Source of the DNA: an uncultured Gammaproteobacteria bacterium
GTDB lineage: Bacteria > Pseudomonadota > Gammaproteobacteria > Arenicellales > JAANXG01
Length of the DNA stretch: 64,000 nt
Assembly: GCA_947258785.1 (NCBI GenBank)
Contig: CAMYJT010000008.1
Location: 1-64,000, forward strand
Direction of reading: 5' to 3'
Within the stretch, counting starts at the first letter, position 1; every line of letters begins with the position of its first letter. The notes under the pieces are model-generated. The model did not search any database, had not been told where the DNA came from, and saw nothing but the letters and a program-made list of their open reading frames with translations. This document shows positions 8,722 to 18,217 of the stretch, one piece after another. Both the position numbers and the translations under genes were made by a program.

Positions 8722-9477
8722 CTATATGCCGTGGTAGCGCACGCCGGTGTTCAGCCCCAGATCCGACCGAATCTGCCGATTCGTCAGTTCGCGGAGCTTT
8801 TGCGACAAAGCGCTGTTCGCGTTGCCCATGTCGCCGAAGACCAGCGCGCCGTGACGGGCCTCGGTGCAGGCCTCAACACACGCCGGTTCGCGATCCCGAT
8901 CCACGCGGTGAACACAAAAATTGCAGCCCTCCACCGTGCCTTTACCGCGGGGAGACTCCGGCACTTGATCGGTGAGATCTTCGTGGATGAATGAACGCGC
9001 CTTGAAGGGACAGGCCATCATGCAGTAACGGCAACCAATGCAGATGTGTTTGTCAACCAGCACAATTCCGTCGGCCCGGCGGAACGACGCGCCAGTGGGG
9101 CAGACGTCCACACAAGGGGCCGTCTCGCAGTGCTGGCAGAGCACCGGCAGTGAATGGGTCTTGCCGGTGGTCTTGTCCCTTAGACCCACTTTGCGGATGT
9201 ATTGGGCATCGGTTTCGGGCCGTCCCAGTCCGGTCAGTCCGTGTTCGTCATTGCAAGCATCCACACAGTCCGTACAGCCTTCCGAACACTTGGTGGCGTC
9301 CACCAGCAAGCCCCAGCGCATCTGCGCAGAAACCGGCTGATCTTCCGCACGCGCCAACACCAATTCGACCAATCGCACCCCAGGCGCCAATGACAACAGC
9401 ATGGCGGCGGCACCGGCACGCTCCAGGAACTTGCGTCGTTCACCGTCCGGTCGGGTGTTTGGGGTCGCCGATTTCAC
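8722..9477 (-). CDS. dsrO: DsrO, periplasmic iron-sulfur subunit of DsrMKJOP
   Basis: A 251-residue protein with a Tat-type leader (ERRKFLERAGAAAMLL, residues 13-28), so it is exported folded. Cysteine groups for several [4Fe-4S] clusters follow: CSEGCTDCVDAC, CQHCETAPCVDVCP, CIGCRYCMMACP, and CNFCVHRVDRDREPACVEAC. It is the electron-transfer subunit between DsrJ and DsrP. Its start overlaps the dsrJ stop by four bases, which indicates translational coupling. Confidence 0.96.
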   Translation of the reverse strand: MKSATPNTRPDGERRKFLERAGAAAMLLSLAPGVRLVELVLARAEDQPVSAQMRWGLLVDATKCSEGCTDCVDACNDEHGLTGLGRPETDAQYIRKVGLRDKTTGKTHSLPVLCQHCETAPCVDVCPTGASFRRADGIVLVDKHICIGCRYCMMACPFKARSFIHEDLTDQVPESPRGKGTVEGCNFCVHRVDRDREPACVEACTEARHGALVFGDMGNANSALSQKLRELTNRQIRSDLGLNTGVRYHGI

Positions 9478-9932
9478 GGCCGGTTACCGACTACCCGGGC
9501 AAGATTGGACAAATGGGCCGGTGACGTCCCGGACATCGCAGCGGACTTACTGTGAACCGATGCGGAATTCCGCGGTTTGGTGGCGTGGCACTCGAAGCAA
9601 TCCATCTTCACCCCCGAATAGGCATGGCAGTCTTGGCAAAACTGACCGGGCGCGTTGATCGGTATGTAATGGCCCGCCGCATCGGTCTGTGTATGACAGG
9701 TCAAACACTCCACCAGACTGTGCTTCTTGGTCCGGATACCACGATGCACGGTCTCATCCCGCTGATGAAGCAGAAACTCCATGTGGTTGCGGCGCATGAG
9801 GTCGGTGGGTTCCACGCAGCGATCACCCTTGGCCTTGGGCGGCGCCGGTAAGGGAATGTCGGCCGGTGTGGATATGGACCATCCCGCACCCATGATAAAC
9901 GCCAATCCCACTGCGGCGAGGCGTCGGCGCAT
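9474..9932 (-). CDS. dsrJ: DsrJ, triheme cytochrome c of DsrMKJOP
   Basis: A 152-residue protein with an uncleaved or cleavable N-terminal hydrophobic segment (residues 5-20). Three CxxCH haem c sites lie at C76-H80, C99-H103 and C112-H116. C39 in GDRCVEPTDLM corresponds to the conserved cysteine that gives DsrJ its unusual His/Cys-ligated haem. The protein acts at the periplasmic face. It starts 3 bases after the dsrL stop. Confidence 0.96.
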   Translation of the reverse strand: MRRRLAAVGLAFIMGAGWSISTPADIPLPAPPKAKGDRCVEPTDLMRRNHMEFLLHQRDETVHRGIRTKKHSLVECLTCHTQTDAAGHYIPINAPGQFCQDCHAYSGVKMDCFECHATKPRNSASVHSKSAAMSGTSPAHLSNLARVVGNRP

Positions 9933-9935
9933 CTT

Positions 9936-11885
9936 TTACTCTCCCATCCCCATGTCGATGTATCCGGTTGGACATACTTCCGCGCAGATGTGGCAACCGA
10001 TGCAACGCGTGTAGTCGGTGTCAACATAGCGTCCGGTTGTCGACTTGTCCTTCTTGACCCTGAATACCGCGTCTTGAGGACAGAAAATCACACAATTGTC
10101 ACACTCGAAGCACATACCGCAGCTCATACAACGTTTGGCCTCCGCGACCGCCTGCTCATCGTCGAGACTGTGATGTCGCTCCTCGAAATGGCCGAGAACC
10201 TCGTCCGCCTGGGGGACCGTAGCTGACCGTTTGTATCGCGGGGTGTACTCGAAATGCGCCAGGAACAGTTTGTCCGAAGCGGCAATCTCGTGTGCGGACC
10301 GATCCTCGTAATTGTGCACGGCAAACTCGGCAGATGCAGTCCCCCAGGTTTGCGTATGGTCGTAGTCGTTCGGCGACAGGCCCGCTTCGGTTAATTTCTC
10401 CAGCAGGTTGAAGTGGTGTACGTCGACCTTGGGACGCTTGCTCTGCTCCGCGCCGCTGAGATAGTGATCGATGCTGTCCGCGGCGATCGACGCCTGTCCG
10501 ATGGCGGTGGTCAGCAGATGAGGCCGAATGATGTCGCCGGCCACGAAATGACCCGGCCGGTCCGGCACTTGATAAAACGTGTCGGCATCGATGAACTGCC
10601 GCTCGTTGCCGATCTCCTCGATGCCGGTCAGGTCGCCGCCCTGACCGATGGCGGAGACGATCAAATCGGCCTCCAGATCGAACTCGGTGTCTGCGATCAC
10701 GGTCGGTATACCTTCGTTATTCACCGTACATTGGGCCAATCGGATGCCCACCGCGCGGCCGTCCTCGGCTTTGAGAACCTCCAGGGGCATGACGCCGTTG
10801 AGGATCCGCACGCCTTCCTGCAAGGCGTCCTCCACCTCGTGGGGCGAAGCGGTCATTTCCTCGCGTTTGAACAGGGCGGTTAAGGTCACGGCGGCCCCCT
10901 GCCGAGCGGCCGCGTAGGCCGCGTCGTGGGCCACGTATCCGCCGATGACCTCTTCAGGGCGATCCTTGGGGTTGATTGTGTCTATTTTGCCGAGACGGCG
11001 CGCCACCGAGACCACGTCGATAGAGGTGTCGCCGCCGCCGATGCAAATCACCTTTTCGGCGGTGACCTGCAGCATCCCTTTGTTGAAGGATTCCAAAAAT
11101 TTCACTCCGTTGACGCAGTTGGGCGCGTCGCCGCCGGGAACCGGTAGACCGCGACCGCTCTGGCACCCGACGGCCCACAGTACTGCGTCGTACTCCCGTT
11201 CCACCTCGTCCATGCCAATATCCTTGCCGACCCGGGTGTTGGTGCGAATCTCGATGTCCCCCAGCTCAAGGATCCGTTCGATTTCACGGTCTAGGTAGTC
11301 CCGAGGTGTGCGGTAACCCGGAATTCCGTAGCGGAACATCCCGCCAAGCTGTTCCTGCATTTCGAATATGGTTGACGCGTGGCCACGCCGGCGCAGCTGA
11401 TAGGCCGCGGCCAATCCGGCCGGACCACCGCCCACGATTGCGACCTGTTTGCCGGACAGAGGCGGCGGGGGGTCAAATTTGAATCCCTGCTCAAAGGCGG
11501 TGTCACCGATAAACTGTTCCACCGAGTTGATGCCGACGAAATCTTCGACGTTGTTGCGGTTGCAGCCGTCTTCGCACGGTGCGGGACACACGCGCCCCAT
11601 CATCGACGGAAACGGATTGGCGTCGGTGGAGCGCTTGAAGGCGTATTCCTGCCAGCTCACTCCTGCGGGGGGGCGCTCCATTCCGCGCACGATCTGCAGC
11701 CAGCCGCGGATGTCTTCGCCGGAGGGGCAGCTGCCCTGACAGGGCGGCGTACGGTGAACGTAGGTGGGGCATTTGTGCGAATGTTCGCCTTCGAAAATGG
11801 CCTTCTGCCAATCCGAGGTTTGAAAATCACCGTCTTCGAACACTCGGAACGTCAAGCCTTTAACTTCATCTGCGGACGTTGACAT
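9936..11885 (-). CDS. dsrL: DsrL, NAD(P)H-linked iron-sulfur flavoprotein
   Basis: A 649-residue protein of the GltD type: N-terminal cysteines (CPSGEDIRGWL; CPAPCEDGCNRN), an FAD-binding GGGPAGLAAAYQLRRRG near residue 150, a second nucleotide site (ICIGGGDTSIDVV), and a C-terminal two-cluster ferredoxin domain (CMSCGMCFECDNC; CIGCHICAEVCPTGY). DsrL is essential for sulfur-globule oxidation and is thought to take electrons from DsrAB and pass them to NAD(P)+. Its presence marks the oxidative direction of this dsr system. The start has a GGAGAGG ribosome site. Confidence 0.96.
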   Translation of the reverse strand: MSTSADEVKGLTFRVFEDGDFQTSDWQKAIFEGEHSHKCPTYVHRTPPCQGSCPSGEDIRGWLQIVRGMERPPAGVSWQEYAFKRSTDANPFPSMMGRVCPAPCEDGCNRNNVEDFVGINSVEQFIGDTAFEQGFKFDPPPPLSGKQVAIVGGGPAGLAAAYQLRRRGHASTIFEMQEQLGGMFRYGIPGYRTPRDYLDREIERILELGDIEIRTNTRVGKDIGMDEVEREYDAVLWAVGCQSGRGLPVPGGDAPNCVNGVKFLESFNKGMLQVTAEKVICIGGGDTSIDVVSVARRLGKIDTINPKDRPEEVIGGYVAHDAAYAAARQGAAVTLTALFKREEMTASPHEVEDALQEGVRILNGVMPLEVLKAEDGRAVGIRLAQCTVNNEGIPTVIADTEFDLEADLIVSAIGQGGDLTGIEEIGNERQFIDADTFYQVPDRPGHFVAGDIIRPHLLTTAIGQASIAADSIDHYLSGAEQSKRPKVDVHHFNLLEKLTEAGLSPNDYDHTQTWGTASAEFAVHNYEDRSAHEIAASDKLFLAHFEYTPRYKRSATVPQADEVLGHFEERHHSLDDEQAVAEAKRCMSCGMCFECDNCVIFCPQDAVFRVKKDKSTTGRYVDTDYTRCIGCHICAEVCPTGYIDMGMGE

Positions 11886-11929
11886 GTAGCCTCTCCCGTA
11901 TCGTTGTAATCATTCGCTGCCGTTTAAAA

Positions 11930-13426
11930 TCAATGCTCGGCTCCCAGCACCAACGCATCGCCCACCAGTTGATGAACACTGATGATCATGTCCATGCCCA
12001 TGCCGAAAAAGGGCAGGACCTTGGTGAATTGACTCTTGCATATCGCACAAATGGCCGCCATGTGCGTGACACCGTCTTCGTCGATCACCCTCTTGAGCGC
12101 CTCCATGCGCGGCACCGCGCCCTTGACGCGCAATTCCGTCAAATCGTCGGTCAACAACCCGCCGCCGCCACCGCAGCAGAAGGTATTTTCGTGTATGGTC
12201 TCCGCCGCCATGTCGACGTAGTGATTGCAGGAGGCCTTGATGATCTCGCGGGGAATGACGAACTGCCCGCCGGGGAAATCGCCCATGCGGGAGCCGCGTG
12301 ACACGTTGCAGGAGTCGTGAAATGTGACGACCTTGTCGTCGTTGGCCGCCTTGTCCAGCTTGAGCGCCCCCTTCTGAAGCAGGTCGTAGGTGAACTCGCA
12401 GACATGCTGTGGGACCGGGTATTTGGGATCCAGAAAATCAAATGGTCCGATCAGTGTATTCCAGAAGCTGTACGCCACTCGCCATGCGTGGCCACACTCA
12501 CCGACGACTATTCGCTTGACCCCTAAATCCAAGGCCGCCTGACGGATGCGCATGGCGACCTTCTGCATGTTTTCGTAGTTGCCGATAAAGATGCCGAAGT
12601 TCGCGGCCTCTGACGCGTAGGAACTCAAGGTCCAGCTGATACCGGCCTGATGAAATACCTTCCCGTAGCCGATCAGCCCATCGACGTGGGGTTCGGCAAA
12701 GAAATCCGCCGACGGCGTGACCAGCAGCACGTCCGCCCCCTTCTCGTCGACCGGATACCTGATCTTGACCCCGAGGTCTTCTTCCACTTCCTCTTCCAGC
12801 CCCTCCAGGGTGTCCTCCAGCGCCGGTCTCGGTAAACCCAGATTGTTACCGATCTTGTGGACCTTCCCGATGATTTCATTCGAGTATTTCTGGCCAATGC
12901 CGATGTGCGCCAAGATCTCGCGACCGGCCATCGTAATCTCGGCGGTGTCGATGCCGTAGGGGCAGTACACCGAGCAGCGGCGGCATTCTGAGCATTGGTG
13001 GTAATACCGATACCAGTCCTCGATGACCTCTTCGCTCAACTCTACGGCGCCGACCAATTTCGGGAAGTGTTTGCCGGCGAACGTGAAATAACGGCGGTAC
13101 ACCTTGCGCAGCAGATCCTGCCGCGCCACCGGCATGTTTTTAGGGTCGGCCGTACCCAGGTAATAGTGGCATTTGTCGGTGCACGCCCCGCACTTCACAC
13201 AGGCGTCCAGAAACACCGGCAGCGCCCGGTACTTGGTAAGCAATTCGCCCATCTTGTCGATGGCCTTCGTCTTCCAGTCATCGACCAGCTCACCCGGGAA
13301 TCCGAGGGGTTCCTGGTGCTCGGCCTTGGCCACGAACGGCCTGCTGTGGGCCATGGCGCCCGGCTGAAGGTGCGGGATAACAGGAATTCCTTTGAGCTGC
13401 GGTGTATCGAATTCGGCTTTGGCCAT
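11930..13426 (-). CDS. dsrK: DsrK, HdrD-like catalytic subunit of DsrMKJOP
   Basis: A 498-residue cytoplasmic protein. Two ferredoxin motifs, C76/C79/C82/C86 and C145/C148/C151/C155, precede the CCG-type cysteine domain (FCCGGGGGLLTDDL near residue 415) and a C-terminal CAICKSQF. The family binds a noncubane [4Fe-4S] cluster and is the site where DsrC disulfide or trisulfide chemistry is proposed to occur. It follows dsrM by 29 bases. Confidence 0.96.
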   Translation of the reverse strand: MAKAEFDTPQLKGIPVIPHLQPGAMAHSRPFVAKAEHQEPLGFPGELVDDWKTKAIDKMGELLTKYRALPVFLDACVKCGACTDKCHYYLGTADPKNMPVARQDLLRKVYRRYFTFAGKHFPKLVGAVELSEEVIEDWYRYYHQCSECRRCSVYCPYGIDTAEITMAGREILAHIGIGQKYSNEIIGKVHKIGNNLGLPRPALEDTLEGLEEEVEEDLGVKIRYPVDEKGADVLLVTPSADFFAEPHVDGLIGYGKVFHQAGISWTLSSYASEAANFGIFIGNYENMQKVAMRIRQAALDLGVKRIVVGECGHAWRVAYSFWNTLIGPFDFLDPKYPVPQHVCEFTYDLLQKGALKLDKAANDDKVVTFHDSCNVSRGSRMGDFPGGQFVIPREIIKASCNHYVDMAAETIHENTFCCGGGGGLLTDDLTELRVKGAVPRMEALKRVIDEDGVTHMAAICAICKSQFTKVLPFFGMGMDMIISVHQLVGDALVLGAEH

Positions 13427-13455
13427 GGCGGTGCTCGCAGATGCTTACCAGAGAT

Positions 13456-14202
13456 TCACTTGCTCGGCGCCCGGGTGGCATCCAGCTTCGACGCCCACGG
13501 TGCGACGTGGCGCCGTTCCCGCGGGTTGTCGATCTGATTGCGGGTGGGGCTGAAAAAGATCCCCGGTGCGTGCAGCAGCTTGCTGAACGGAAAAACCGCC
13601 ATCAATACCACCACCAGGGTCAAATGAACGAGCAGCATGGCGTCTGCCGGCAAGGGCTGCCAGTCCGCCCGCATCAGTCCGAGAAAGAAGGCCTTGACCG
13701 CAACGATGTCCGTGTGTGTGATGTACTTCATTAACAGGCCCGTCCCGGCGATGGCGATGAGCAGCAGCAGCATGAGGTAATCCGAGGGCGCCGAGATGTA
13801 GCGCAGCCGGTCGACCAGTAAGCGTCGCCCCAACAACCCGATCAGCCCGGCGAGCATGGCCATGCCCAGGTACACACCGATGTCCTGAGCCAGCAGTGCT
13901 ACAAACCAGATGGGTTCGGTGAAGTAGCGCAGGTGACGGACGAGCACGACCAGCATGCCGAAGTGAAACAGCCACCCAAACAACCAGCTCCATTTGCTGC
14001 CCTTGAACAGGCTCTCGAACAGCACCACTTCCCGGAACAACCGCGCCACCACACCGCCGCGAGTGATCGGCCCAGGGGTAGTCGGAATTTTAAACGGCGC
14101 CGGGGTACGAGCGTATTGACGGATCTTCACGGCCAGGCCCACCACCATCAACGCGGTGGCGGCATAAAACAATAACGCGTAGAACACCGTCAGGAACGAC
14201 AT
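13456..14202 (-). CDS. dsrM: DsrM, diheme cytochrome b membrane subunit
   Basis: A 248-residue membrane protein of the NarI (Nar_gamma) type with five or six hydrophobic segments. Candidate haem b histidines lie in LFHFGMLVVLVRHL and in LLVHLTLVVVLM, with another in SKLLHAPG near the C-terminus. It connects DsrK to the quinone pool. It is separated from dsrC by 72 bases. Confidence 0.95.
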   Translation of the reverse strand: MSFLTVFYALLFYAATALMVVGLAVKIRQYARTPAPFKIPTTPGPITRGGVVARLFREVVLFESLFKGSKWSWLFGWLFHFGMLVVLVRHLRYFTEPIWFVALLAQDIGVYLGMAMLAGLIGLLGRRLLVDRLRYISAPSDYLMLLLLIAIAGTGLLMKYITHTDIVAVKAFFLGLMRADWQPLPADAMLLVHLTLVVVLMAVFPFSKLLHAPGIFFSPTRNQIDNPRERRHVAPWASKLDATRAPSK

Positions 14203-14274
14203 GGATACTGACTTAGATCATTTACACATGACGTGGCGGGCGAGCGTCTGCCGCCCACCGTCGACGTAGCAGGA

Positions 14275-14607
14275 TCAAACGCACCCGGTCGGTTTCGGCA
14301 GGCCGGCGTATTTACACGCCTGCTTGGCTGGGCCGTAGGGAAACAACTCGTACAGATATTTGCTGTTGCCCTTGTCCTTGCCGAGCTTTTTACCAATCGC
14401 CTTGGTCAGCACCCGCACCGCCGGTGCGATCTGATATTCCTCATAATACTCGCGGAGAAAGTTGATCACTTCCCAGTGCGGATCGGACAGGTCACAGTCG
14501 TCTTCCTTCGCCATGAACTCGGCGACTTCTGGATTCCAGTCACTTAAATTGGCCAAATATCCCTCTTCGTCGGTCTCGTACGTCTTGTCACTAATCTGAA
14601 ACGACAT
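14275..14607 (-). CDS. dsrC: DsrC, sulfur-carrier protein with both redox cysteines
   Basis: A 110-residue TusE/DsrC protein. The C-terminal arm keeps both active cysteines, C98 and C109, in ACKYAGLPKPTGCV, the spacing that allows the intramolecular disulfide and the trisulfide carried to and from DsrAB. It accepts sulfur from the TusA/DsrEFH relay and is the substrate of DsrAB and DsrK. An AGGAGA ribosome site precedes it. Compare the cysteine-less paralogue at 21300-21638. Confidence 0.97.
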   Translation of the reverse strand: MSFQISDKTYETDEEGYLANLSDWNPEVAEFMAKEDDCDLSDPHWEVINFLREYYEEYQIAPAVRVLTKAIGKKLGKDKGNSKYLYELFPYGPAKQACKYAGLPKPTGCV

Positions 14608-14640
14608 CGTCTCGGTCTCCTGATAGATAGAGGTAGACAG

Positions 14641-14943
14641 TTACAGCCAGGCCTGAACACGTTCGTTACCGGCAGCGAGATCGACGAACTCACCGTATCC
14701 CACCACTTTCACTCCGTCAATCAGACGGGCTTCTTCGATACCCCGGGCTTTCAAATCCGGGCCCAGTGCGTAAAAGGTGTGATCGCTAACCGCTTCGCGA
14801 ATTTTTTGCTCCACCGCAGTTCCCACTGCGGCGGCGTACACACCGTCCTCGATGAGCAGAATATCGCTGCCTGGTTTGGCAAGCCGCAGACAGGTGTCCA
14901 GACTACTCTTTTCGAACGGTGATTTATTGACTGTGTGTAGCAT
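14641..14943 (-). CDS. dsrH: DsrH, TusB-like sulfur-transfer subunit
   Basis: A 100-residue protein (MLHTVNKSPFEKSSLDTCLR) with C18 at the place of the DsrH cysteine. With DsrE and DsrF it forms the hexameric sulfurtransferase that donates sulfur to DsrC. It starts 11 bases after dsrF. Confidence 0.95.
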   Translation of the reverse strand: MLHTVNKSPFEKSSLDTCLRLAKPGSDILLIEDGVYAAAVGTAVEQKIREAVSDHTFYALGPDLKARGIEEARLIDGVKVVGYGEFVDLAAGNERVQAWL

Positions 14944-14954
14944 TATGATCGCTT

Positions 14955-15365
14955 CTAAAAATTTAGGATAACGTCTTGTTGTTCAAGCAGTTCAGCCATT
15001 TCTGCACGGCTGACGATATGGATGGATGATTTTTCCTTGTAGTCATCGTCCTCGTCTTCATAGGTCAAATCGAGCAGGTCATCCCTGGTCAGGCCGCGCT
15101 CCTGCAGAGATTCCTCCTCCACGTACAGCTTGGTGACGTCGTAATCACCCAAGGCCCGGTAGGTCGGAGAGAAATTTTTCATGTCTGAGTCACCGGTATC
15201 TTGGCCGGTTTTCAGTTGAAACACGCCATCGTCGATGAAGGCAACGCTCACGTACTGATCGAATGCGGCACCGATGAGGATCACCTCCAACCCCTCCAGC
15301 GCGTAGACTGTACCGTAGGGCGCACGCCGGTTCACATACATGAATTTCTTTACACCATCTTGCAT
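14955..15365 (-). CDS. dsrF: DsrF, TusC-like subunit of DsrEFH
   Basis: A 136-residue protein (FMYVNRRAPYGTVYALEGLE) with the DsrE/F fold and no cysteine at all, which fits a structural role in the DsrEFH hexamer. It starts 14 bases after the dsrE stop. Confidence 0.95.
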   Translation of the reverse strand: MQDGVKKFMYVNRRAPYGTVYALEGLEVILIGAAFDQYVSVAFIDDGVFQLKTGQDTGDSDMKNFSPTYRALGDYDVTKLYVEEESLQERGLTRDDLLDLTYEDEDDDYKEKSSIHIVSRAEMAELLEQQDVILNF

Positions 15366-15379
15366 CTTTATTTATACCC

Positions 15380-15772
15380 TCAGTCGCCAAACTCCACCAA
15401 TCGGTCGGCCTTGATACCGGCGTCGATCAACTGACCCAAGCCTGAAATATTGAATCCCTCGGCCAGGTTGTCCGCGTCTTTCCCTTGCCGCTTCTTCTCT
15501 TCCTCATCAACGATGCCACGGCGCTGGGCCGCTGCAACGCAGACCACCATGTCTAAATCGTACTGTTTGGCAAGCTCGCTCCACCGATTGACGATATTGC
15601 GCTCGTCCTGGGGAGGCGTAGTTAGGCGGGTGCCGTTGTTCACGCCATCGTGATAGAAAAACACACGCACGACCTCATGACCCCTTTCGAGCGCCGCCTT
15701 TGTGAAGTGATACGCGGTGTCCGCAGCCTGATGCTGATACGGGCCTTCGTTTACCAGAATTCCGAATTTCAT
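15380..15772 (-). CDS. dsrE: DsrE, TusD-like sulfurtransferase subunit
   Basis: A 130-residue protein with the active cysteine C78 in DMVVCVAAAQRRGI, equivalent to Cys78 of Allochromatium vinosum DsrE. It carries persulfide sulfur within DsrEFH. It starts 12 bases after dsrB. Confidence 0.96.
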   Translation of the reverse strand: MKFGILVNEGPYQHQAADTAYHFTKAALERGHEVVRVFFYHDGVNNGTRLTTPPQDERNIVNRWSELAKQYDLDMVVCVAAAQRRGIVDEEEKKRQGKDADNLAEGFNISGLGQLIDAGIKADRLVEFGD

Positions 15773-15784
15773 CGGTGACCTCGC

Positions 15785-16861
15785 TTACAGGCGGATATAC
15801 GTTGAGGCATTGAGACTCTTCCGGGAGCCTCGCCAATTATCGATGTGATACTTGGTAAACGGCAGGCCAGTGAGTTCAAAGAACCGCGGCCATCCGATGC
15901 GGTCGATCCAGTCGTTCACCCGCTCCCAGTCCTTGGCGTCCTGTTCGTAGGACTTGAGAATCTGTTTGACCACCGCCGTAGCCTCCGGCCACCGCGGAGG
16001 ATTGTTGGGGATTCCGGCCGCCACGAGCTTCTGGAAGCTCGGTTTACTGCGCGCGTTGGAATGGTTGCCGCCTACCCAGACCGCCAGCTTGGTGTGCTCC
16101 GGATCGTTGATCTGCATCGGCGGACATGGCGGATAACACGCCCCACAGCAAATGCACTTTTTTTCATCTACTTCCAAGGTCGGCTTGCCGTTGACCTGAG
16201 CCGGACGGATCGCCGCCACCGGACAGCGCGCGACGACCGACGGCCGCTCACAAACATTGGCCACTAGATCATGATTGATCTTCGGCGGCTTGGTGTGCTG
16301 CACGTTGATCGCAATATCACCCTGTCCACCGCAGTTGATTTGGCAGCAGGACGTGGTGATGTGCACTCGATTCGGCATTCTGCAATTCTTAAAATCTTCG
16401 ATGAGTTCGTCCATCATCGCCTTGACCACACCTGATGCGTCGGTGCCCGGGATATCGCAGTGCAGCCATCCTTGAGTGTGAGAGATCATCGCCACCGAGT
16501 TTGCCGTACCACCAACGACAAAGCCGGCCTCTTCCAGGGCGTCGATCAGTGGTTGGACCTTGGCTTCGTCCTTGATCATGTATTCAATATTGCTGCGAAT
16601 CGTGAAACGCACGTGACCATCGGCGTATTTGTCGCCGATCTCGCACAGTTTGCGCAGTGAAAACACGTCAAGAATCCGCTGGGTTCCGGCCTTTACCGTC
16701 CAAATCTCGTCCCCGCTGTGGGCAACATGACGTAACACACCCGGCTTCGGATGCTCGTGGTATTTCCACTGCCCGAAGTTCTTGATCATTACCGGATGCA
16801 TGTACTGAAATCCGTCCGGACATCCGGATTCGATCGGAGTGCGCATTTCTTTTCGCGCCAT
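15785..16861 (-). CDS. dsrB: DsrB, reverse dissimilatory sulfite reductase beta subunit
   Basis: A 358-residue protein. The start ATG 16861 is chosen because GGAGG lies 6 bases upstream; a TTG at 16873 would overlap that site. Cysteines of the sirohaem/cluster region are visible in SCCQINCGGQGD (C172, C173, C177), and a ferredoxin domain follows with C236, C239, C242 and C246 (KKCICCGACYPPCPP). With DsrA it forms the alpha2beta2 enzyme that oxidises DsrC-bound sulfur to sulfite in sulfur oxidisers. Confidence 0.97.
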   Translation of the reverse strand: MARKEMRTPIESGCPDGFQYMHPVMIKNFGQWKYHEHPKPGVLRHVAHSGDEIWTVKAGTQRILDVFSLRKLCEIGDKYADGHVRFTIRSNIEYMIKDEAKVQPLIDALEEAGFVVGGTANSVAMISHTQGWLHCDIPGTDASGVVKAMMDELIEDFKNCRMPNRVHITTSCCQINCGGQGDIAINVQHTKPPKINHDLVANVCERPSVVARCPVAAIRPAQVNGKPTLEVDEKKCICCGACYPPCPPMQINDPEHTKLAVWVGGNHSNARSKPSFQKLVAAGIPNNPPRWPEATAVVKQILKSYEQDAKDWERVNDWIDRIGWPRFFELTGLPFTKYHIDNWRGSRKSLNASTYIRL

Positions 16862-16951
16862 GATGACCTCCAAGACTCTGCTTGTTAATCGTTTGTCGGT
16901 TTGACGCGCCGGAGTACGGCCGGCACAGTGCGTTTATCCCGCCGCGGCAAT

Positions 16952-18217
16952 TCAGCCGGCGGCTGCGGCCTTCTCCTCCACTTTGCGTTGAAACCACTTC
17001 TCGGCTTCTTCGTCCCAACCGTCCATACGTACGTAGGAACTTTCCCGCGGGTGGAGGACCATGTTGGGATCGACCTCTACACCAATTCCTTCCAGAAAAT
17101 TCACCAAGCCGATGCGTTCAATCATCTCGCCGCAGCGCTCGTGTTCGAGCCCGTTCTCGGCCCAGAAATCGATGGTTTCCTCCGCCAGCTCCACCAGACG
17201 CTCATAGTCCTCTTCGGTGTCCAGCTTCATGAACGGCACGATAACGGTGCCCATGAGGTCTCCGATCTTCAATGTCCGCTTGCCGCCGAGCAGCACGGTG
17301 ACTCCGTGATCGTCGCCGGGAGACAGCGCCTTAACCATTACATTCAAGCAGTGCATGCACTTGACACAGTTACGGTCGTCGATTTCCAGGCTGTCATCAT
17401 CTCGCAGGGACATGCAGTTGGTCGGGCAACGGGTGATGACGTTATCGATAACGTACTGCCGGCCTTTGTTCTCAATAAACGATTTGACCTCTGCTTGGTC
17501 AACCTTGATTTCATCCCGCCAGGTGCCGATCACGGCGAAGTCCGCCCGTTCAATGGAATTCACGCAGTCGTTAGGACAACCGGAGACTTTGAACTTGAAT
17601 TTGTAAGGCAGGGCGGGGCGATGAACATCGTCGGTGAAGTTGTTGACCAGACTGCGATGAATCTTGTGCTCGTTGGCGCAGGACTGTTCGCAGCGGGCCG
17701 AGCCGACACAGGACATGGCGGTGCGTACGCAGGGGCCCGCGCCTCCCAAGTCCCAACCATAATCGTTGATTTCATCGAAGAAATGCTGGGTGTTTTCGGT
17801 GGTCGCACCGATAAACATAATGTTTCCCGTCTGGCCGTGAAACGTCACCAGACCGGAGCCCCATTTCTCCCAACTGTCCGCCAACTGGCGAAGCATGTCG
17901 GTGGTGTAAAAGTTACCGGCCGGGGGCTGCACGCGGAGTGTGTGGAATTCCTTCGATTCCGGAAACTGCTTAGCGACCTCCGAAAAACGAGGAATAATCC
18001 CGCCGCCGTAGCCGTAAACACTTACGGTGCCGCCCTTCCAATAACCCTTGCGGGTTTCATAGGAATGTTCTAACTGCCCCAACAGATCGTTCGCCAATCC
18101 ATTGATCCGCTCATCGTCGTGCTGATCGCGCAAACGCTTTATGCCGGAAATGAAACTGGGCCATGGACCCTTCTCCAACTCATCGAGCATCGGGGTGTCA
18201 TGCATCTTCTTCGTCAT
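16952..18217 (-). CDS. dsrA: DsrA, reverse dissimilatory sulfite reductase alpha subunit
   Basis: A 421-residue protein from ATG 18217, which follows an AGGAGAG site; the open frame to 18346 has no support. The sirohaem-[4Fe-4S] ligands fit C170-x5-C176 and C214-x3-C218 (SCVGSARCEQSC; GCPNDC). The ferredoxin insert has C264 and C284/C287/C290 (NCVKCMHC). It is the catalytic subunit of the first operon gene pair. The 368-base region to the divergent TauD-like gene holds a 20-bp palindrome that is probably the operator. Confidence 0.97.
   Translation of the reverse strand: MTKKMHDTPMLDELEKGPWPSFISGIKRLRDQHDDERINGLANDLLGQLEHSYETRKGYWKGGTVSVYGYGGGIIPRFSEVAKQFPESKEFHTLRVQPPAGNFYTTDMLRQLADSWEKWGSGLVTFHGQTGNIMFIGATTENTQHFFDEINDYGWDLGGAGPCVRTAMSCVGSARCEQSCANEHKIHRSLVNNFTDDVHRPALPYKFKFKVSGCPNDCVNSIERADFAVIGTWRDEIKVDQAEVKSFIENKGRQYVIDNVITRCPTNCMSLRDDDSLEIDDRNCVKCMHCLNVMVKALSPGDDHGVTVLLGGKRTLKIGDLMGTVIVPFMKLDTEEDYERLVELAEETIDFWAENGLEHERCGEMIERIGLVNFLEGIGVEVDPNMVLHPRESSYVRMDGWDEEAEKWFQRKVEEKAAAAG

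Noticed and set aside
16901-18073. 390-codon plus-strand frame opposite dsrA
   Set aside because: dsrA on the minus strand has all the expected cysteine motifs; the opposite frame is a shadow.
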